Positions 36,297 to 45,325 of a DNA stretch of 64,000 nt are shown here, in pieces. A model generated the notes under the pieces. It was not told the origin of the DNA, searched no databases, and was given only the letters and a program-made list of their open reading frames with translations. Within the stretch, counting starts at the first letter, position 1; every line of letters starts with the position of its first letter. The DNA comes from Hallella colorans (lineage in GTDB: Bacteria; Bacteroidota; Bacteroidia; Bacteroidales; Bacteroidaceae): NCBI RefSeq assembly GCF_003096815.1, contig NZ_QENY01000001.1, forward strand, positions 165,630 through 229,629, in the 5' to 3' direction. A program made the translations under genes and the position numbers.

Positions 36297-37982
36297 TTAA
36301 AGTCCAATAATATAGTAATGGTTTGCTAATGAGGCTATTGTTACTTTTTTTTCTGGTAAATTCTCCACCCAATCCCTGATACCATAAACATCAAGTACAT
36401 CATCGTCCTCTTCATCTATATAGAATGAAAATGCAATATGTTTTTTGGGGTTATATATATATTCAATACCAGTCTTTGCATAATAATACCGATAAAAATC
36501 TGTTTTATTAAAATCGTCTATGACAATACATAGAGGATTTCGTAACGTCGGATTTATACGTACTTTCTTATTATAATCAAGTTCTATATTGTCGCTAAAC
36601 ATATTTGTTCGATTCGCTGACAAAAATTTGACTTTTTGTAAGAAACATACATTATCTTCATTTTTTGCCAATTCCTCATTGCTTTTTGAATTGCTATTAT
36701 TCATAAAGATAATTCTATCACCTTGTCGGGTAATCAAAACAGGAACCACATCGTAAAGAGCCTCATATGCAGAATTAGACCTAACCATAACTCTTTCAAT
36801 TACGATATAAGGAGTAACAAAATTATAAAAAGAGGGTAAAATACCATTTGTCGTATCGTCAAATCTTTGTTTAAAATTTTTTTCTAATACAAAATCTGAC
36901 AAGGGATATAAACTGTTATCAGAGACATCAATTATGGTATTATTCTCTTCATTCTTCAAGGAAGAAAGCCACGGTGATAAATTAATATTTAGATTTTCCA
37001 TCGTGCGTGCCTTTACTTCAGCCTCACTTGCATTTCGATCTCCTCCGAATGTTTTTATATAGATGTATGTATCCTTATTCTTAAATTCATTAGTTGTAGT
37101 ATTTTGATTTGAACTAGTAAAACCAAGTTCACCACTAGCAGTAGCACCTTTATAAGTTAAAGAAGCGTTGATGGTTTTTTCCATTCCTTTTTCTTTCCCA
37201 TGCGTTTCTTTGTTTTGACTGTTGTGTCCTGCATAAATTGCATAAGCTTTACCACCTGTCAAATAATCTGTCACGACAAAATCTCCATAGTTATCTAAGG
37301 TCGATTGTATGGTAGAACCATATAGATTCCTGACAAAAGATTTCGATAGAAATTGACGAGAGAATAATTTCCTAGCTCCATCTGAATGTTGTAGAGAAAA
37401 ATGATCGGACACAAAATCTAAACTTAACTCACCAAAAGTAGCTTCATTTAAGTTGTCAATAACCGTTTTGAACGTTTCTGTAGTAGTTTTTTTTCTTCCA
37501 ATTGAAAAGATTTTCACATTAAGAGAAAAACCTGATGAAACCTTTTTTGAAACTGAGGAGTTATATTGATATCTATCATAGGTATCATATGCAAATATCT
37601 TCGTTTGCGTAGTATTGAGACGGTTGCCATTTATGTAGGACTGATCGTAACTCCTAATACTCTCTAAGTCTATTATAGGGAAAGTTATGTTTCTGAGATC
37701 TCCCATAATATACGTGCCATTCAGAAGTTTATAGCCGTATCCCAATAAAGCATCTGTATTGCCTCTATTGGTAGCACCCGCCCTAGTATTAAATTGTATT
37801 TTACTTTTAACCCGAGCTTTCGGCAAATGTGAGTTTCGCTCAAATATGACAATATTGTCATCAATACTGTTTAATTGATTATTAGACAATGATTCGAAAT
37901 TATTAATATCGTCAGTACAAGAACTGATAGATATTAAAAATAATACAACAAAAGATTTTTGTAGTATGTTATATCTTTTCAT
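36297..37982 (-). CDS. MAC/perforin-domain lipoprotein (BSAP-like toxin)
   Basis: A 561-residue predicted lipoprotein with signal peptide and lipobox ending at C22 (LISISSC). The MACPF signature Y-G-x-F-x-x6-GG is present at residues 232-244 (YGDFVVTDYLTGG), preceded by the typical helical block around 165-225. A flanking helix-forming region and a C-terminal beta-rich domain (about 380-561) follow. MACPF lipoproteins of Bacteroidales include the secreted antibacterial BSAP toxins that kill related strains by pore formation. It overlaps the upstream gene by 4 bases (ATGA) and is followed by a second lipoprotein. Confidence 0.85.
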   Translation of the reverse strand: MKRYNILQKSFVVLFLISISSCTDDINNFESLSNNQLNSIDDNIVIFERNSHLPKARVKSKIQFNTRAGATNRGNTDALLGYGYKLLNGTYIMGDLRNITFPIIDLESIRSYDQSYINGNRLNTTQTKIFAYDTYDRYQYNSSVSKKVSSGFSLNVKIFSIGRKKTTTETFKTVIDNLNEATFGELSLDFVSDHFSLQHSDGARKLFSRQFLSKSFVRNLYGSTIQSTLDNYGDFVVTDYLTGGKAYAIYAGHNSQNKETHGKEKGMEKTINASLTYKGATASGELGFTSSNQNTTTNEFKNKDTYIYIKTFGGDRNASEAEVKARTMENLNINLSPWLSSLKNEENNTIIDVSDNSLYPLSDFVLEKNFKQRFDDTTNGILPSFYNFVTPYIVIERVMVRSNSAYEALYDVVPVLITRQGDRIIFMNNSNSKSNEELAKNEDNVCFLQKVKFLSANRTNMFSDNIELDYNKKVRINPTLRNPLCIVIDDFNKTDFYRYYYAKTGIEYIYNPKKHIAFSFYIDEEDDDVLDVYGIRDWVENLPEKKVTIASLANHYYIIGL

Positions 37983-39376
37983 TTTAATAAGGTTTTAGAA
38001 ATTGTAATATTTTTTGTTTTCATAAGCGATAATTCCTCTCCGTCATTTAAGTCGAAAAACTTTATAACATCTGGCTTTGCACGCTTTTTAGTATAAAGAG
38101 TTCCATACCATGTCCCTCTTATTTTAACTGTTCTTACATCCCCTTCTTTATACTTATAAGACATATATGCCGTATAGTTAACAGAAACATTATAGTTTTC
38201 TAGCCAAGAAGTAACTTCGATTAAGGAATTTGGTTTTGCATTACCATCAATTTCAACTTTTAAGATTGTGGGCATATTCTGCGTATTATTTGTGTATTGG
38301 ATGTTTTTCTCAAATCCACTCTGCTCAAGATCTTCAGGTTTTACGGGAGATGGAACAACCACATGTTCTGCCTCGACTTTTGGAGAATAGAAATATTTAC
38401 TGATCCCAAATGGGATTTTCAATATACTTTTTTCAGAAAATCGTGATGTATTAGTCGCATAATGTGCAGATACAATTTTAAATGGTCTTCGCTCTTCTGT
38501 TTCATTTTTACCATAGCTAACGACTTCTAAAGGATTGCGCTTGGAAATTTTAGCAGAAGACTTATCAAAATCAATATAATCAACTGTGAAACTATCTCTC
38601 GGCTGAATTAAAAATTCTTGCTGTGCTTTCTTTGAATACTTTGCATAGCCTATTTTATTTTCATCTTGTGCTTCTATTGTATAGTAAAAAATAGACCAGG
38701 TATTATTTGGATCAGATCGTCCAATATAATCATTGCTTGTTATTGCAAAATATCCTTGATAATCGCAGGCTTTTAAGTCCCAGGCTGCCATAAAAAGTGA
38801 TCCATTATTATCTTGTCGTGCATATAAAATTTTCTTATCCGGATTCTTTCTGTAGTAACCAACACTGAGAGGGGTTTTTGACGCATCAGAGTATATCAAA
38901 TATGGAATTCCTGCTGAGGCCGGAAGAATACGGAGATAAAAACATTGCCTATTAGAAGAAGCAGAAGGTACCAAACCAACCTCTTTCCCAGCCCCATCGC
39001 ACGATAAAAATTTGTTAGATTTGTTGCCAGTTCCTCTCGCTTGAATTATTAATGGTAGTTCTCGGAGTTGATAGATATTCTCATCAAAATAGTCATCCGC
39101 ATCCTCATATGATAGAGACATAAGTCCTCTTTTGGCAGATCTTGTCTGTGAATTATGAAGTATTTCCAAAAGGACAGAGTCATTTTCTGCTGGCAAGATT
39201 TCTTCATCTGTTGTAGAAAATGTTGTATTTACAACTTGTGTCAAAGTTGTTTTTCCAGAGAAACTTTCTGTTGAGTCATCATTGCCACAGGCATTAAATA
39301 GGGCACATAGCACCACTACAGGTATGGACTTTGCAAACTGGTTAGCAATCCTCATTTTTACATTCTTCATTTTCAT
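37979..39376 (-). CDS. lipoprotein, first gene of the MACPF operon
   Basis: A predicted lipoprotein of about 465 residues, lipobox ending VLCALFNAC, followed by an acidic Asn/Asp linker. Between about residues 110 and 230 the sequence (NKFLSCDGAG, CFYLRILPASAG, YLIYSDASKTPLSVG, YFAITSNDYIGRS) looks like repeated short beta blocks, possibly a beta-trefoil binding domain. The C-terminal half is beta-rich. The frame opens at 39403 (TTG), with an ATG at 39400, but a TATATTTG promoter element at 39415-39422 leaves too little leader for those; the ATG at 39376 is preferred. Coupled by a 4-base overlap to the MACPF gene, so likely works with it. Confidence 0.62.
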   Translation of the reverse strand: MKMKNVKMRIANQFAKSIPVVVLCALFNACGNDDSTESFSGKTTLTQVVNTTFSTTDEEILPAENDSVLLEILHNSQTRSAKRGLMSLSYEDADDYFDENIYQLRELPLIIQARGTGNKSNKFLSCDGAGKEVGLVPSASSNRQCFYLRILPASAGIPYLIYSDASKTPLSVGYYRKNPDKKILYARQDNNGSLFMAAWDLKACDYQGYFAITSNDYIGRSDPNNTWSIFYYTIEAQDENKIGYAKYSKKAQQEFLIQPRDSFTVDYIDFDKSSAKISKRNPLEVVSYGKNETEERRPFKIVSAHYATNTSRFSEKSILKIPFGISKYFYSPKVEAEHVVVPSPVKPEDLEQSGFEKNIQYTNNTQNMPTILKVEIDGNAKPNSLIEVTSWLENYNVSVNYTAYMSYKYKEGDVRTVKIRGTWYGTLYTKKRAKPDVIKFFDLNDGEELSLMKTKNITISKTLLK

Positions 39377-39414
39377 AGTTTTGAAATTAACATAAAACAT
39401 CAATTATATCGCTG

Positions 39415-39445
39415 CAAATATACAACATAAATTGTGTATAACAAG
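39415..39445 (-). promoter_or_regulatory. promoter of the MACPF operon
   Basis: On the minus strand CTTG (39445-39442) lies 19 bases before TATATTTG (39422-39415). This fits the Bacteroidota consensus TTTG-N19-TAnnTTTG with one mismatch in the -33 part. It is divergent from the promoter at 39473-39504. Confidence 0.55.
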
Positions 39446-39472
39446 CAAAATCGGTTTTTTTTTTTTTCAAAA

Positions 39473-39504
39473 TTTGTATTTTCTTAATATTTTCGCTATA
39501 TTTG
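39473..39504 (+). promoter_or_regulatory. promoter of the oxoamine synthase-tetR operon
   Basis: TTTG (39473-39476), 20 bases, TATATTTG (39497-39504): a near-exact match to the Bacteroidota -33/-7 consensus. The start codon at 39536 follows 31 bases later. The TetR-type product of this operon may act here and on the divergent MACPF promoter. Confidence 0.7.
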
Positions 39505-39535
39505 TGGAGTTATTTACTATATATACATTGTTTAT

Positions 39536-40768
39536 ATGAATAAAAATATTATTTCATTAAAGGATTTCAAGATTACTCCAAACGAGAATGTTATCGAGCG
39601 TATCCAAAATTTCCAAAGTTACATTGACCAAATGGAGCAGTTCGGCTGCAAAAGTTATTGGGTCATGGCAAGAACAGGAGTTGGAGCCAAGATGCAAATC
39701 GAGGGCTATGACGGTGAGGTTTCCGCATACATTTCTAATGATTACCTTGGTATGTCGCAAAGGACTGAGACCAAGGAGGCTGGTATAAATGCCGTCCTGA
39801 AATACGGTACAGGGGCAAGTGCCGCTCAAGCTATTGGAGGCTACTTGGACATTCATAAGCAATTGGAGGAAGGCATAGCGAAGTTTGTAGGACAGGAAGA
39901 TGCCATTCTTTTCTCATCCGGCTTTGGAGCCAATGCGGGACTGCTTCGTGCAATTTTAGGAAAGAATGACATTGCATATATTGATTCCTATATCCATACC
40001 AGTGCTGCTAGCGGACTGATTGGGACAAACGTAAAGCATATCGGACACAACGATACCGATTACCTTGACATGATCCTTAAACATGAAAGAGGGAAATACC
40101 AGACCCGATTGGTCATCATTGATGGGGTCTATTCCCAGAATGGAGATTTATCAAAACTCCCGGAGTACATTGCGGTCTGCAAGAAACACGACTGTCTTCT
40201 TATGATGGATGACGCCCACGGCATTGGGGTTATGGGGGAAAACGGCAGGGGGACGGCAGAATATTATAATTGCTTGAGACAGGTCGATATTATCACAGGT
40301 ACTTTCAGTAAATCCTTCGGGTGCGTCGGTGGTTTCGTTGCCGCGTCAGAAAAACTGATTCAGTATCTGAGATATTATGCTGACAGTAATGTCTTTTCCG
40401 CAGCAATGACTCCACAGGTTGCAGCATCTTCACTGAAGGCACTGGAACTTATACAGACACAACCAGAGATTCGCAAGAAGTTGTGGGCTAATGTCAATTA
40501 TCTGCGCAAACGACTGACAGAGGAAGGCTTTGATATAGGCTGCTCGGTATCAGCCATATTTCCTATTATGGTAAGAGACAATAGAAAAGTATATGAAATA
40601 GCACGTGAATTACAAAAAAGATGTATCTTTGTAAGCGGTATCACATATCCTGCGGTAAGAACCAAAGAAGCACGGCTTAGAGTTAGTGTATTGGCTTCTC
40701 ACGAGATAGAACAGTTAGAGCAATTAGTGACTGCTCTTTTGGAAATCAGAAAATCAATTCCTTTTTAG
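39536..40768 (+). CDS. alpha-oxoamine synthase (BioF/serine palmitoyltransferase-like)
   Basis: A 410-residue PLP-dependent enzyme of the alpha-oxoamine synthase family, which condenses an amino acid with an acyl-CoA. Visible motifs: ISNDYLGMSQ near residue 67, the SSGFGANAGLL block, DDAHGIG with D225 and H228 contacting PLP, and TFSKSFG with the PLP-binding Lys at K259. Family members include BioF (biotin), Kbl, serine palmitoyltransferase (sphingolipids) and CqsA (autoinducer synthesis); the sequence does not decide between them. No signal peptide. The stop codon abuts the start of a TetR-type gene, an unusual partner for a housekeeping copy. Confidence 0.85.
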   Translation: MNKNIISLKDFKITPNENVIERIQNFQSYIDQMEQFGCKSYWVMARTGVGAKMQIEGYDGEVSAYISNDYLGMSQRTETKEAGINAVLKYGTGASAAQAIGGYLDIHKQLEEGIAKFVGQEDAILFSSGFGANAGLLRAILGKNDIAYIDSYIHTSAASGLIGTNVKHIGHNDTDYLDMILKHERGKYQTRLVIIDGVYSQNGDLSKLPEYIAVCKKHDCLLMMDDAHGIGVMGENGRGTAEYYNCLRQVDIITGTFSKSFGCVGGFVAASEKLIQYLRYYADSNVFSAAMTPQVAASSLKALELIQTQPEIRKKLWANVNYLRKRLTEEGFDIGCSVSAIFPIMVRDNRKVYEIARELQKRCIFVSGITYPAVRTKEARLRVSVLASHEIEQLEQLVTALLEIRKSIPF

Positions 40769-41473
40769 ATGGCAGAAGAAGAAAATAAACCCAAAAGATA
40801 CAGAAGGACAAACGTCGATATACAGGCAGACATTATCAAGGCAGCAGAAAGTCTGATTAAGAAAAAAGGCTTTGCATCAATGCTGGTGACAGAGCTTATC
40901 AAGAAAGCCAGAATAGAGCCGCTTGTGTTCTATAACAGATATGACAATCTTAGCAAATTTTATGATGAATTCGTTAAGAGGTATGACTATTGGTTTAAGG
41001 ATGTGCTCACTGGTGTTCAATTTCCTACAGATTCAGAATTGGGCTATATCAGTATTTTCAAGGATGTACAGAAAGCACTTCAAGATAAATCAGTGATGTT
41101 GGAACTGTTACGCTGGGAGATTGCTGAAGGAAATGAGACCACAGTCCGTACGGCCATGCTCAGAGAAATGCACACTTTACCTCTTGTCAATATCTATGAA
41201 GAGAAATTCAAGGACACTGGTATTGATATATCCGCCATATCATCCCTGATAATCGGTGGCATTTATTACCTTAACCTTCACAGAGAGCGTTCCAAATTCT
41301 CAGACATTGACTTGAAAACGGAGCAAGGGAGAAAACGTATAGAAAAAGCCCTGGAGGAACTTGGACACATGGTATTCCACTGCCATGAAGTAAATAATTA
41401 TAAGCAAGCCGTTGCTGAAAGAATGAAAGAAAATGGTATCAGCGATGAAGTCATTAAAAGGTGTCTGAGTTAA
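40769..41473 (+). CDS. TetR-family transcriptional regulator
   Basis: A 234-residue regulator with an N-terminal helix-turn-helix of TetR type (ADIIKAAESLIKKKGFASML, then VTELIKKARIEPLVFYNRYD, residues 20-60) and a helical ligand-binding part. It begins at the base after the oxoamine synthase stop, so the two are translated from one message. It probably controls the shared promoter at 39473-39504 and may respond to the enzyme's product or substrate. The ligand cannot be inferred. Confidence 0.8.
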   Translation: MAEEENKPKRYRRTNVDIQADIIKAAESLIKKKGFASMLVTELIKKARIEPLVFYNRYDNLSKFYDEFVKRYDYWFKDVLTGVQFPTDSELGYISIFKDVQKALQDKSVMLELLRWEIAEGNETTVRTAMLREMHTLPLVNIYEEKFKDTGIDISAISSLIIGGIYYLNLHRERSKFSDIDLKTEQGRKRIEKALEELGHMVFHCHEVNNYKQAVAERMKENGISDEVIKRCLS

Positions 41474-41486
41474 AAGGTACATAATA

Positions 41487-41531
41487 AAGGAAAATCCCCA
41501 ATTATCTGCTGGATAATTGGGGATTTTCCTT
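41487..41531. terminator. strong terminator after the tetR-type gene
   Basis: A perfect 20-bp stem (left arm 41487-41506, right arm 41512-41531, loop TGCTG) begins 14 bases after the stop at 41473. It is followed by TATTAT. It closes the oxoamine synthase operon and is symmetrical enough to act in both directions. Confidence 0.88.
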
Positions 41532-41720
41532 ATTATAGCAACTATATCTTACTTCGTAAAGCGGCATTTTAGACTTCTTGTAAGTAAGGTCTTACGACAC
41601 ACAAACTACTGTTTCCCGCGTTCTCTTTTTATTTCCCACCTTTCCCGAAAACTTTTAGTTTTCCTTATATACCTATAATTTAGCTGCTTGATAACAGTAT
41701 TCACCATTAAATTTAGGAAA

Positions 41721-43130
41721 ATGGAATCAAACAGCAATGACAATTACGTGCTGGTCTTGGAAGACCGCACGGAAGTAAAGAACGAAAAGGAAGCAGGCAA
41801 GCTTTCCGTAGTTTCAGGTATCGATGACAAGGGCAACCTTAAAACCACCGAAGCAATCGCTGCCAATCAGGCAGCGTTCTTGAAGTTTAACAACAAGGAC
41901 GGACTTCTAAAAAACTTCATGAGCAATTTTCTCCGTCAGTTCAACGACCCATCTCGTTTTGGACTGTATAAAGTTTTGGCAAACAATGTAGAGCAAGGTG
42001 TGGACAACCTGCGCACTATGCTGCAAAACCGTGAGAAGCCAGAAAGCAAACAGCAACTGACAGAGGTTGGAGTATCCTTTGACGACTATCTGCCGAAAAA
42101 GAAGAACGCCACAGTCATTGATGAATCGAAGATTGATTGGAAGCAACTCAATGACCTCGGTCTTACCCGTGAACGACTGGAACAAAGTGGAGAATTGGAA
42201 AAGATGCTCAATTGGCAGAAGAGCAATCTCTTGACGATTGCCGTACCTATTGGAGACACTACTATCTACACCGAAGCTCGCCTTGCTTTCCGCACGGACG
42301 ACAACGGCAATATCGGCTTAGCTATCCACCCTTTACGCAAGGAGCCACAGCTCGACTTTCCCTATATGGGCTACAAGTTCTCGCCCGAAGAGAAAGAACA
42401 ACTACTCACTACGGGCAACCTTGGCAAGACCATCGAAGTAACCCCCAAGAACGGCAATGCTTTTTCTGCCTATGTCTCCATCGATCCACAGACCAACGAA
42501 ATTGTTGCCTTACGTGCCGACCGTGTGAACATTCCTAAGGAGATCAAGGGCGTGACACTCTCCGACGCACAATACAAAGACCTTGTGGAAGGCAAAGCTG
42601 TGAAGGTGGAGGGTATGACTGCCAAGAGTGGTAAGACATTCAACGCCACCCTGCAGGTCAATGCTGAGCGAAAGGGCATTGAGTTTATCTTTGGCGACAA
42701 CAAGAGTTTAAGAGAACGACAGGAACACAAACAAACACAACAGCAAGGAGTGCCTCACAAACTCTGTGGGTTGGAGCTTTCTGACAAGCAACGTGAAGCC
42801 TTGGACAGTGGTCGAACACTTTACCTTAAAAACATGGTGGATAAGGAGGGAAACTCTTTCAATGCCTACGTTCGCATGGACAAGGAGCAGAACCGTCCAC
42901 GTTTTTACAAGTGGAATCCTGACAAGAAACAGGAAACCGGCAAAGAAAAGGTAGTTGCTGTAGCCGAAGAGCACAAGACGCAGGTAGCCGTGAATAACTA
43001 CGGTAAGACCAATGAAGCTACGAAGAACGTGAAAGAGCCATTGAAGACTGGGCAGACACAGCCCACTGCCGCCCAAAAACAGAAACAGGACGAAAACAAA
43101 CAGAAGAAGTCCCGTGGACGCAAGATGTAA
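41721..43130 (+). CDS. DUF3945 (and DUF4099) ICE protein
   Basis: A protein of about 469 residues typical of Bacteroidota ICEs. An N-terminal DUF4099-like part (IDWKQLNDLGLTRERLEQSG, about residues 135-155) is followed by repeated DUF3945-like blocks: GNLGKTIEVTPKNGNAFSAY, EGKAVKVEGMTAKSGKTFNA and SGRTLYLKNMVDKEGNSFNA. The C-terminus is low complexity, Lys/Gln rich. The frame extends to a TTG at 41688, but the ATG at 41721 (MESNSNDNYV) is better placed. It precedes topB by 21 bases; the role in the element is unknown. Confidence 0.8.
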   Translation: MESNSNDNYVLVLEDRTEVKNEKEAGKLSVVSGIDDKGNLKTTEAIAANQAAFLKFNNKDGLLKNFMSNFLRQFNDPSRFGLYKVLANNVEQGVDNLRTMLQNREKPESKQQLTEVGVSFDDYLPKKKNATVIDESKIDWKQLNDLGLTRERLEQSGELEKMLNWQKSNLLTIAVPIGDTTIYTEARLAFRTDDNGNIGLAIHPLRKEPQLDFPYMGYKFSPEEKEQLLTTGNLGKTIEVTPKNGNAFSAYVSIDPQTNEIVALRADRVNIPKEIKGVTLSDAQYKDLVEGKAVKVEGMTAKSGKTFNATLQVNAERKGIEFIFGDNKSLRERQEHKQTQQQGVPHKLCGLELSDKQREALDSGRTLYLKNMVDKEGNSFNAYVRMDKEQNRPRFYKWNPDKKQETGKEKVVAVAEEHKTQVAVNNYGKTNEATKNVKEPLKTGQTQPTAAQKQKQDENKQKKSRGRKM

Positions 43131-43151
43131 CCCTTAATTCTATTATCGACT

Positions 43152-45233
43152 ATGACAACTTGTATTATCGCCGAGAAACCCTCGGTAGCCAGAGATATTG
43201 CCCGCATTGTCGGGGCAAATACCAAACAAGACGGATTTTTAGAAGGTAACGGCTATATCGTGACTTGGGCAATGGGACACCTCATCACCCTTGCCATGCC
43301 AGAAGCCTACGGTTTTTCCGCCTACAAAGCTGAAGACCTGCCCATTCGTCCCAATCCTTTTCAGTTAGTGGTACGACAAGTACGTAAGGACAAAGAGTAT
43401 ACATCAGACCCTGCAGCACTCAAACAACTCAAAGTGATACGTTCCTGCGTTGACAAAGCAGACCGCATTGTTGTAGCCACCGATGCAGGGCGTGAAGGAG
43501 AGTTGATATTTCGCTACATCTATCAACATCTTGGTTGCAGAAAGCCTTTCGACCGTCTTTGGATTTCATCACTAACGGACAAAGCTATCCGTGAAGGACT
43601 TTCCAATCTTAAATCAGGAAAGTGTTACGACAATCTCTATTACTCCGCCAAGGCAAGAAGCGAAGCCGACTGGCTCGTGGGTATCAATGCCAGCCGTGCA
43701 TTGTCCATCGTCCGCAAAGGCGGCTATTCCTTGGGACGGGTACAGACTCCAACCCTTGCTATGGTCTGCCGTCGGTACATAGAGAACCATGATTTTTCTT
43801 CCGTACCTTATTGGAAACTCTCCGCACTCATGGAGAAAGAGGGCATATCGCTGAAAGCCGTTGGCTGTAAAGACTATGAGAATGAAGCATTGGCACAGAC
43901 TGCTCTTGCTGCGCTTCGCAGTCAGAGCCAGCTTAAGGTTGAATCGGTCGCAAGAAAGGTGGGACATACGTCACCACCACTCTTGTACGACCTTACTGCC
44001 TTGCAGAAGGAAGCCAACCGGCGCCACGGCTTTTCTGCAGACAAGACCCTCTCGATTGCCCAGAGCCTCTATGAGAAGAAAATCACGACCTATCCCCGCA
44101 CAGGCAGCCGATACATCAGTGAGGATGTTTTCGAGGAAGTACCCTCCCTGCTCCGCAAGATAGGAGAAACGCTTCCGACTCCGCTTAACCGTCATTCGGT
44201 GGACAATGCCAAGATAACTGACCACCACGCCATTATTCCTACAGGAGAAACGCCTTCAGGAATGTCGGCAGATGAAACAACTATCTATCAAATGGTGGTC
44301 AATCGCTTCATTGAAGCCTTTCTTCCCGATTCCGAAGAAGAGCGTATGCAGGTGCAGTTCACGGACGGCGCCAACTCCTTTACTTGGAAGGCGTGCCGAC
44401 AAATCTCCTTGGGCTGGAAAGCCGTGCAGAAAGAGCAGGTTACTGATGTAGAGAAAAAGGAAAACGACAATGAACAGGTTTTACCTTCATTGCCTGATTT
44501 GACGGAGGGAGAGGTTTTACCACTTGTTTCTACTGACATCACCGAGCATAAGACCAAACCTAAACCTCTCTACACAGAAGCGACACTGCTTTCTGCGATG
44601 GAGAACGCAGGAAAAGAGGTCGAAGATGCAGAAAGTAAGAAAGCAATGGCTGAGTGTGGCATCGGAACACCTGCCACCCGTGCCAACATCATCGAGACAC
44701 TTATTCTCCGTGACTATATCCGAAGAGACAAGAAATCCATCATACCTACCGAGAAAGGCTTGGTCGTCTATGAGATTGTCAAAGACAAGAAGATTGCCAA
44801 TGCAGAGATGACAGGTAGTTGGGAACTGGCTCTTGCCGCTATCGAGGCTGGACAGATGCCGCCCGAAAAGTTTGCACAAGGCATCAACTCCTACGTTGGC
44901 ACCATTTGTGAGGAACTGCTTTCTCTTGCCCCCAAACAGAAGTCTTATCCCACCTATCGCTGCCCCAAGTGTGGCAGTGAGAGCGTGGGCATCTATACCA
45001 AAGTCGCCAAATGCAGGCACGAGGGCTGCGACTTCCGCGTCTTCCGTGAGGTTTGCGGCACGCTTCTCACCGAGGACTACATCCGGGATTTGCTAACCAC
45101 AGGACGTACCCCCATTCTCAAAGGATTGACCAGTAAGGCAGGCAAAAAGTTCAACGCCCGACTTGTCCTTAATGAAGATTACACCACTTCTTTTGAATTT
45201 GAAAACAGGAAAGGAAAACAACGAGGGAGATAA
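43152..45233 (+). CDS. topB: DNA topoisomerase III
   Basis: A 693-residue type IA topoisomerase. TOPRIM motifs are seen at the start (IIAEKPSVARDIA) and at DAGREGELIFRYI near residue 115. The catalytic Tyr is Y314 in TTYPRTGSRYI. The C-terminus has a Cys4-type zinc ribbon (YRCPKCGSESVG, then CRHEGCDFRVF). In CTnDOT the homologous exc gene is needed for excision. It relaxes negatively supercoiled DNA and can separate linked strands. The downstream hairpin (45262-45296) ends transcription. Confidence 0.93.
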   Translation: MTTCIIAEKPSVARDIARIVGANTKQDGFLEGNGYIVTWAMGHLITLAMPEAYGFSAYKAEDLPIRPNPFQLVVRQVRKDKEYTSDPAALKQLKVIRSCVDKADRIVVATDAGREGELIFRYIYQHLGCRKPFDRLWISSLTDKAIREGLSNLKSGKCYDNLYYSAKARSEADWLVGINASRALSIVRKGGYSLGRVQTPTLAMVCRRYIENHDFSSVPYWKLSALMEKEGISLKAVGCKDYENEALAQTALAALRSQSQLKVESVARKVGHTSPPLLYDLTALQKEANRRHGFSADKTLSIAQSLYEKKITTYPRTGSRYISEDVFEEVPSLLRKIGETLPTPLNRHSVDNAKITDHHAIIPTGETPSGMSADETTIYQMVVNRFIEAFLPDSEEERMQVQFTDGANSFTWKACRQISLGWKAVQKEQVTDVEKKENDNEQVLPSLPDLTEGEVLPLVSTDITEHKTKPKPLYTEATLLSAMENAGKEVEDAESKKAMAECGIGTPATRANIIETLILRDYIRRDKKSIIPTEKGLVVYEIVKDKKIANAEMTGSWELALAAIEAGQMPPEKFAQGINSYVGTICEELLSLAPKQKSYPTYRCPKCGSESVGIYTKVAKCRHEGCDFRVFREVCGTLLTEDYIRDLLTTGRTPILKGLTSKAGKKFNARLVLNEDYTTSFEFENRKGKQRGR

Positions 45234-45261
45234 TCCTGACAGAAACAGAGAGGAACAGAAG

Positions 45262-45300
45262 AGGTCGGAAGGTGATATACTTTTATCTTCCGACCTTTTT
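45262..45300 (+). terminator. intrinsic terminator after topB
   Basis: AGGTCGGAAG (45262-45271) pairs with CTTCCGACCT (45287-45296) and is followed by TTTT. A standard rho-independent terminator between topB and the methylase-helicase gene. Confidence 0.85.
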
Positions 45301-45325
45301 CCTCCTTAATTAAAAAGAAAACACT

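Noticed and set aside
39536..40768. Oxoamine synthase named as BioF or as serine palmitoyltransferase
   Set aside because: PLP motifs are shared by the whole family and no pathway neighbour supports a specific reaction.
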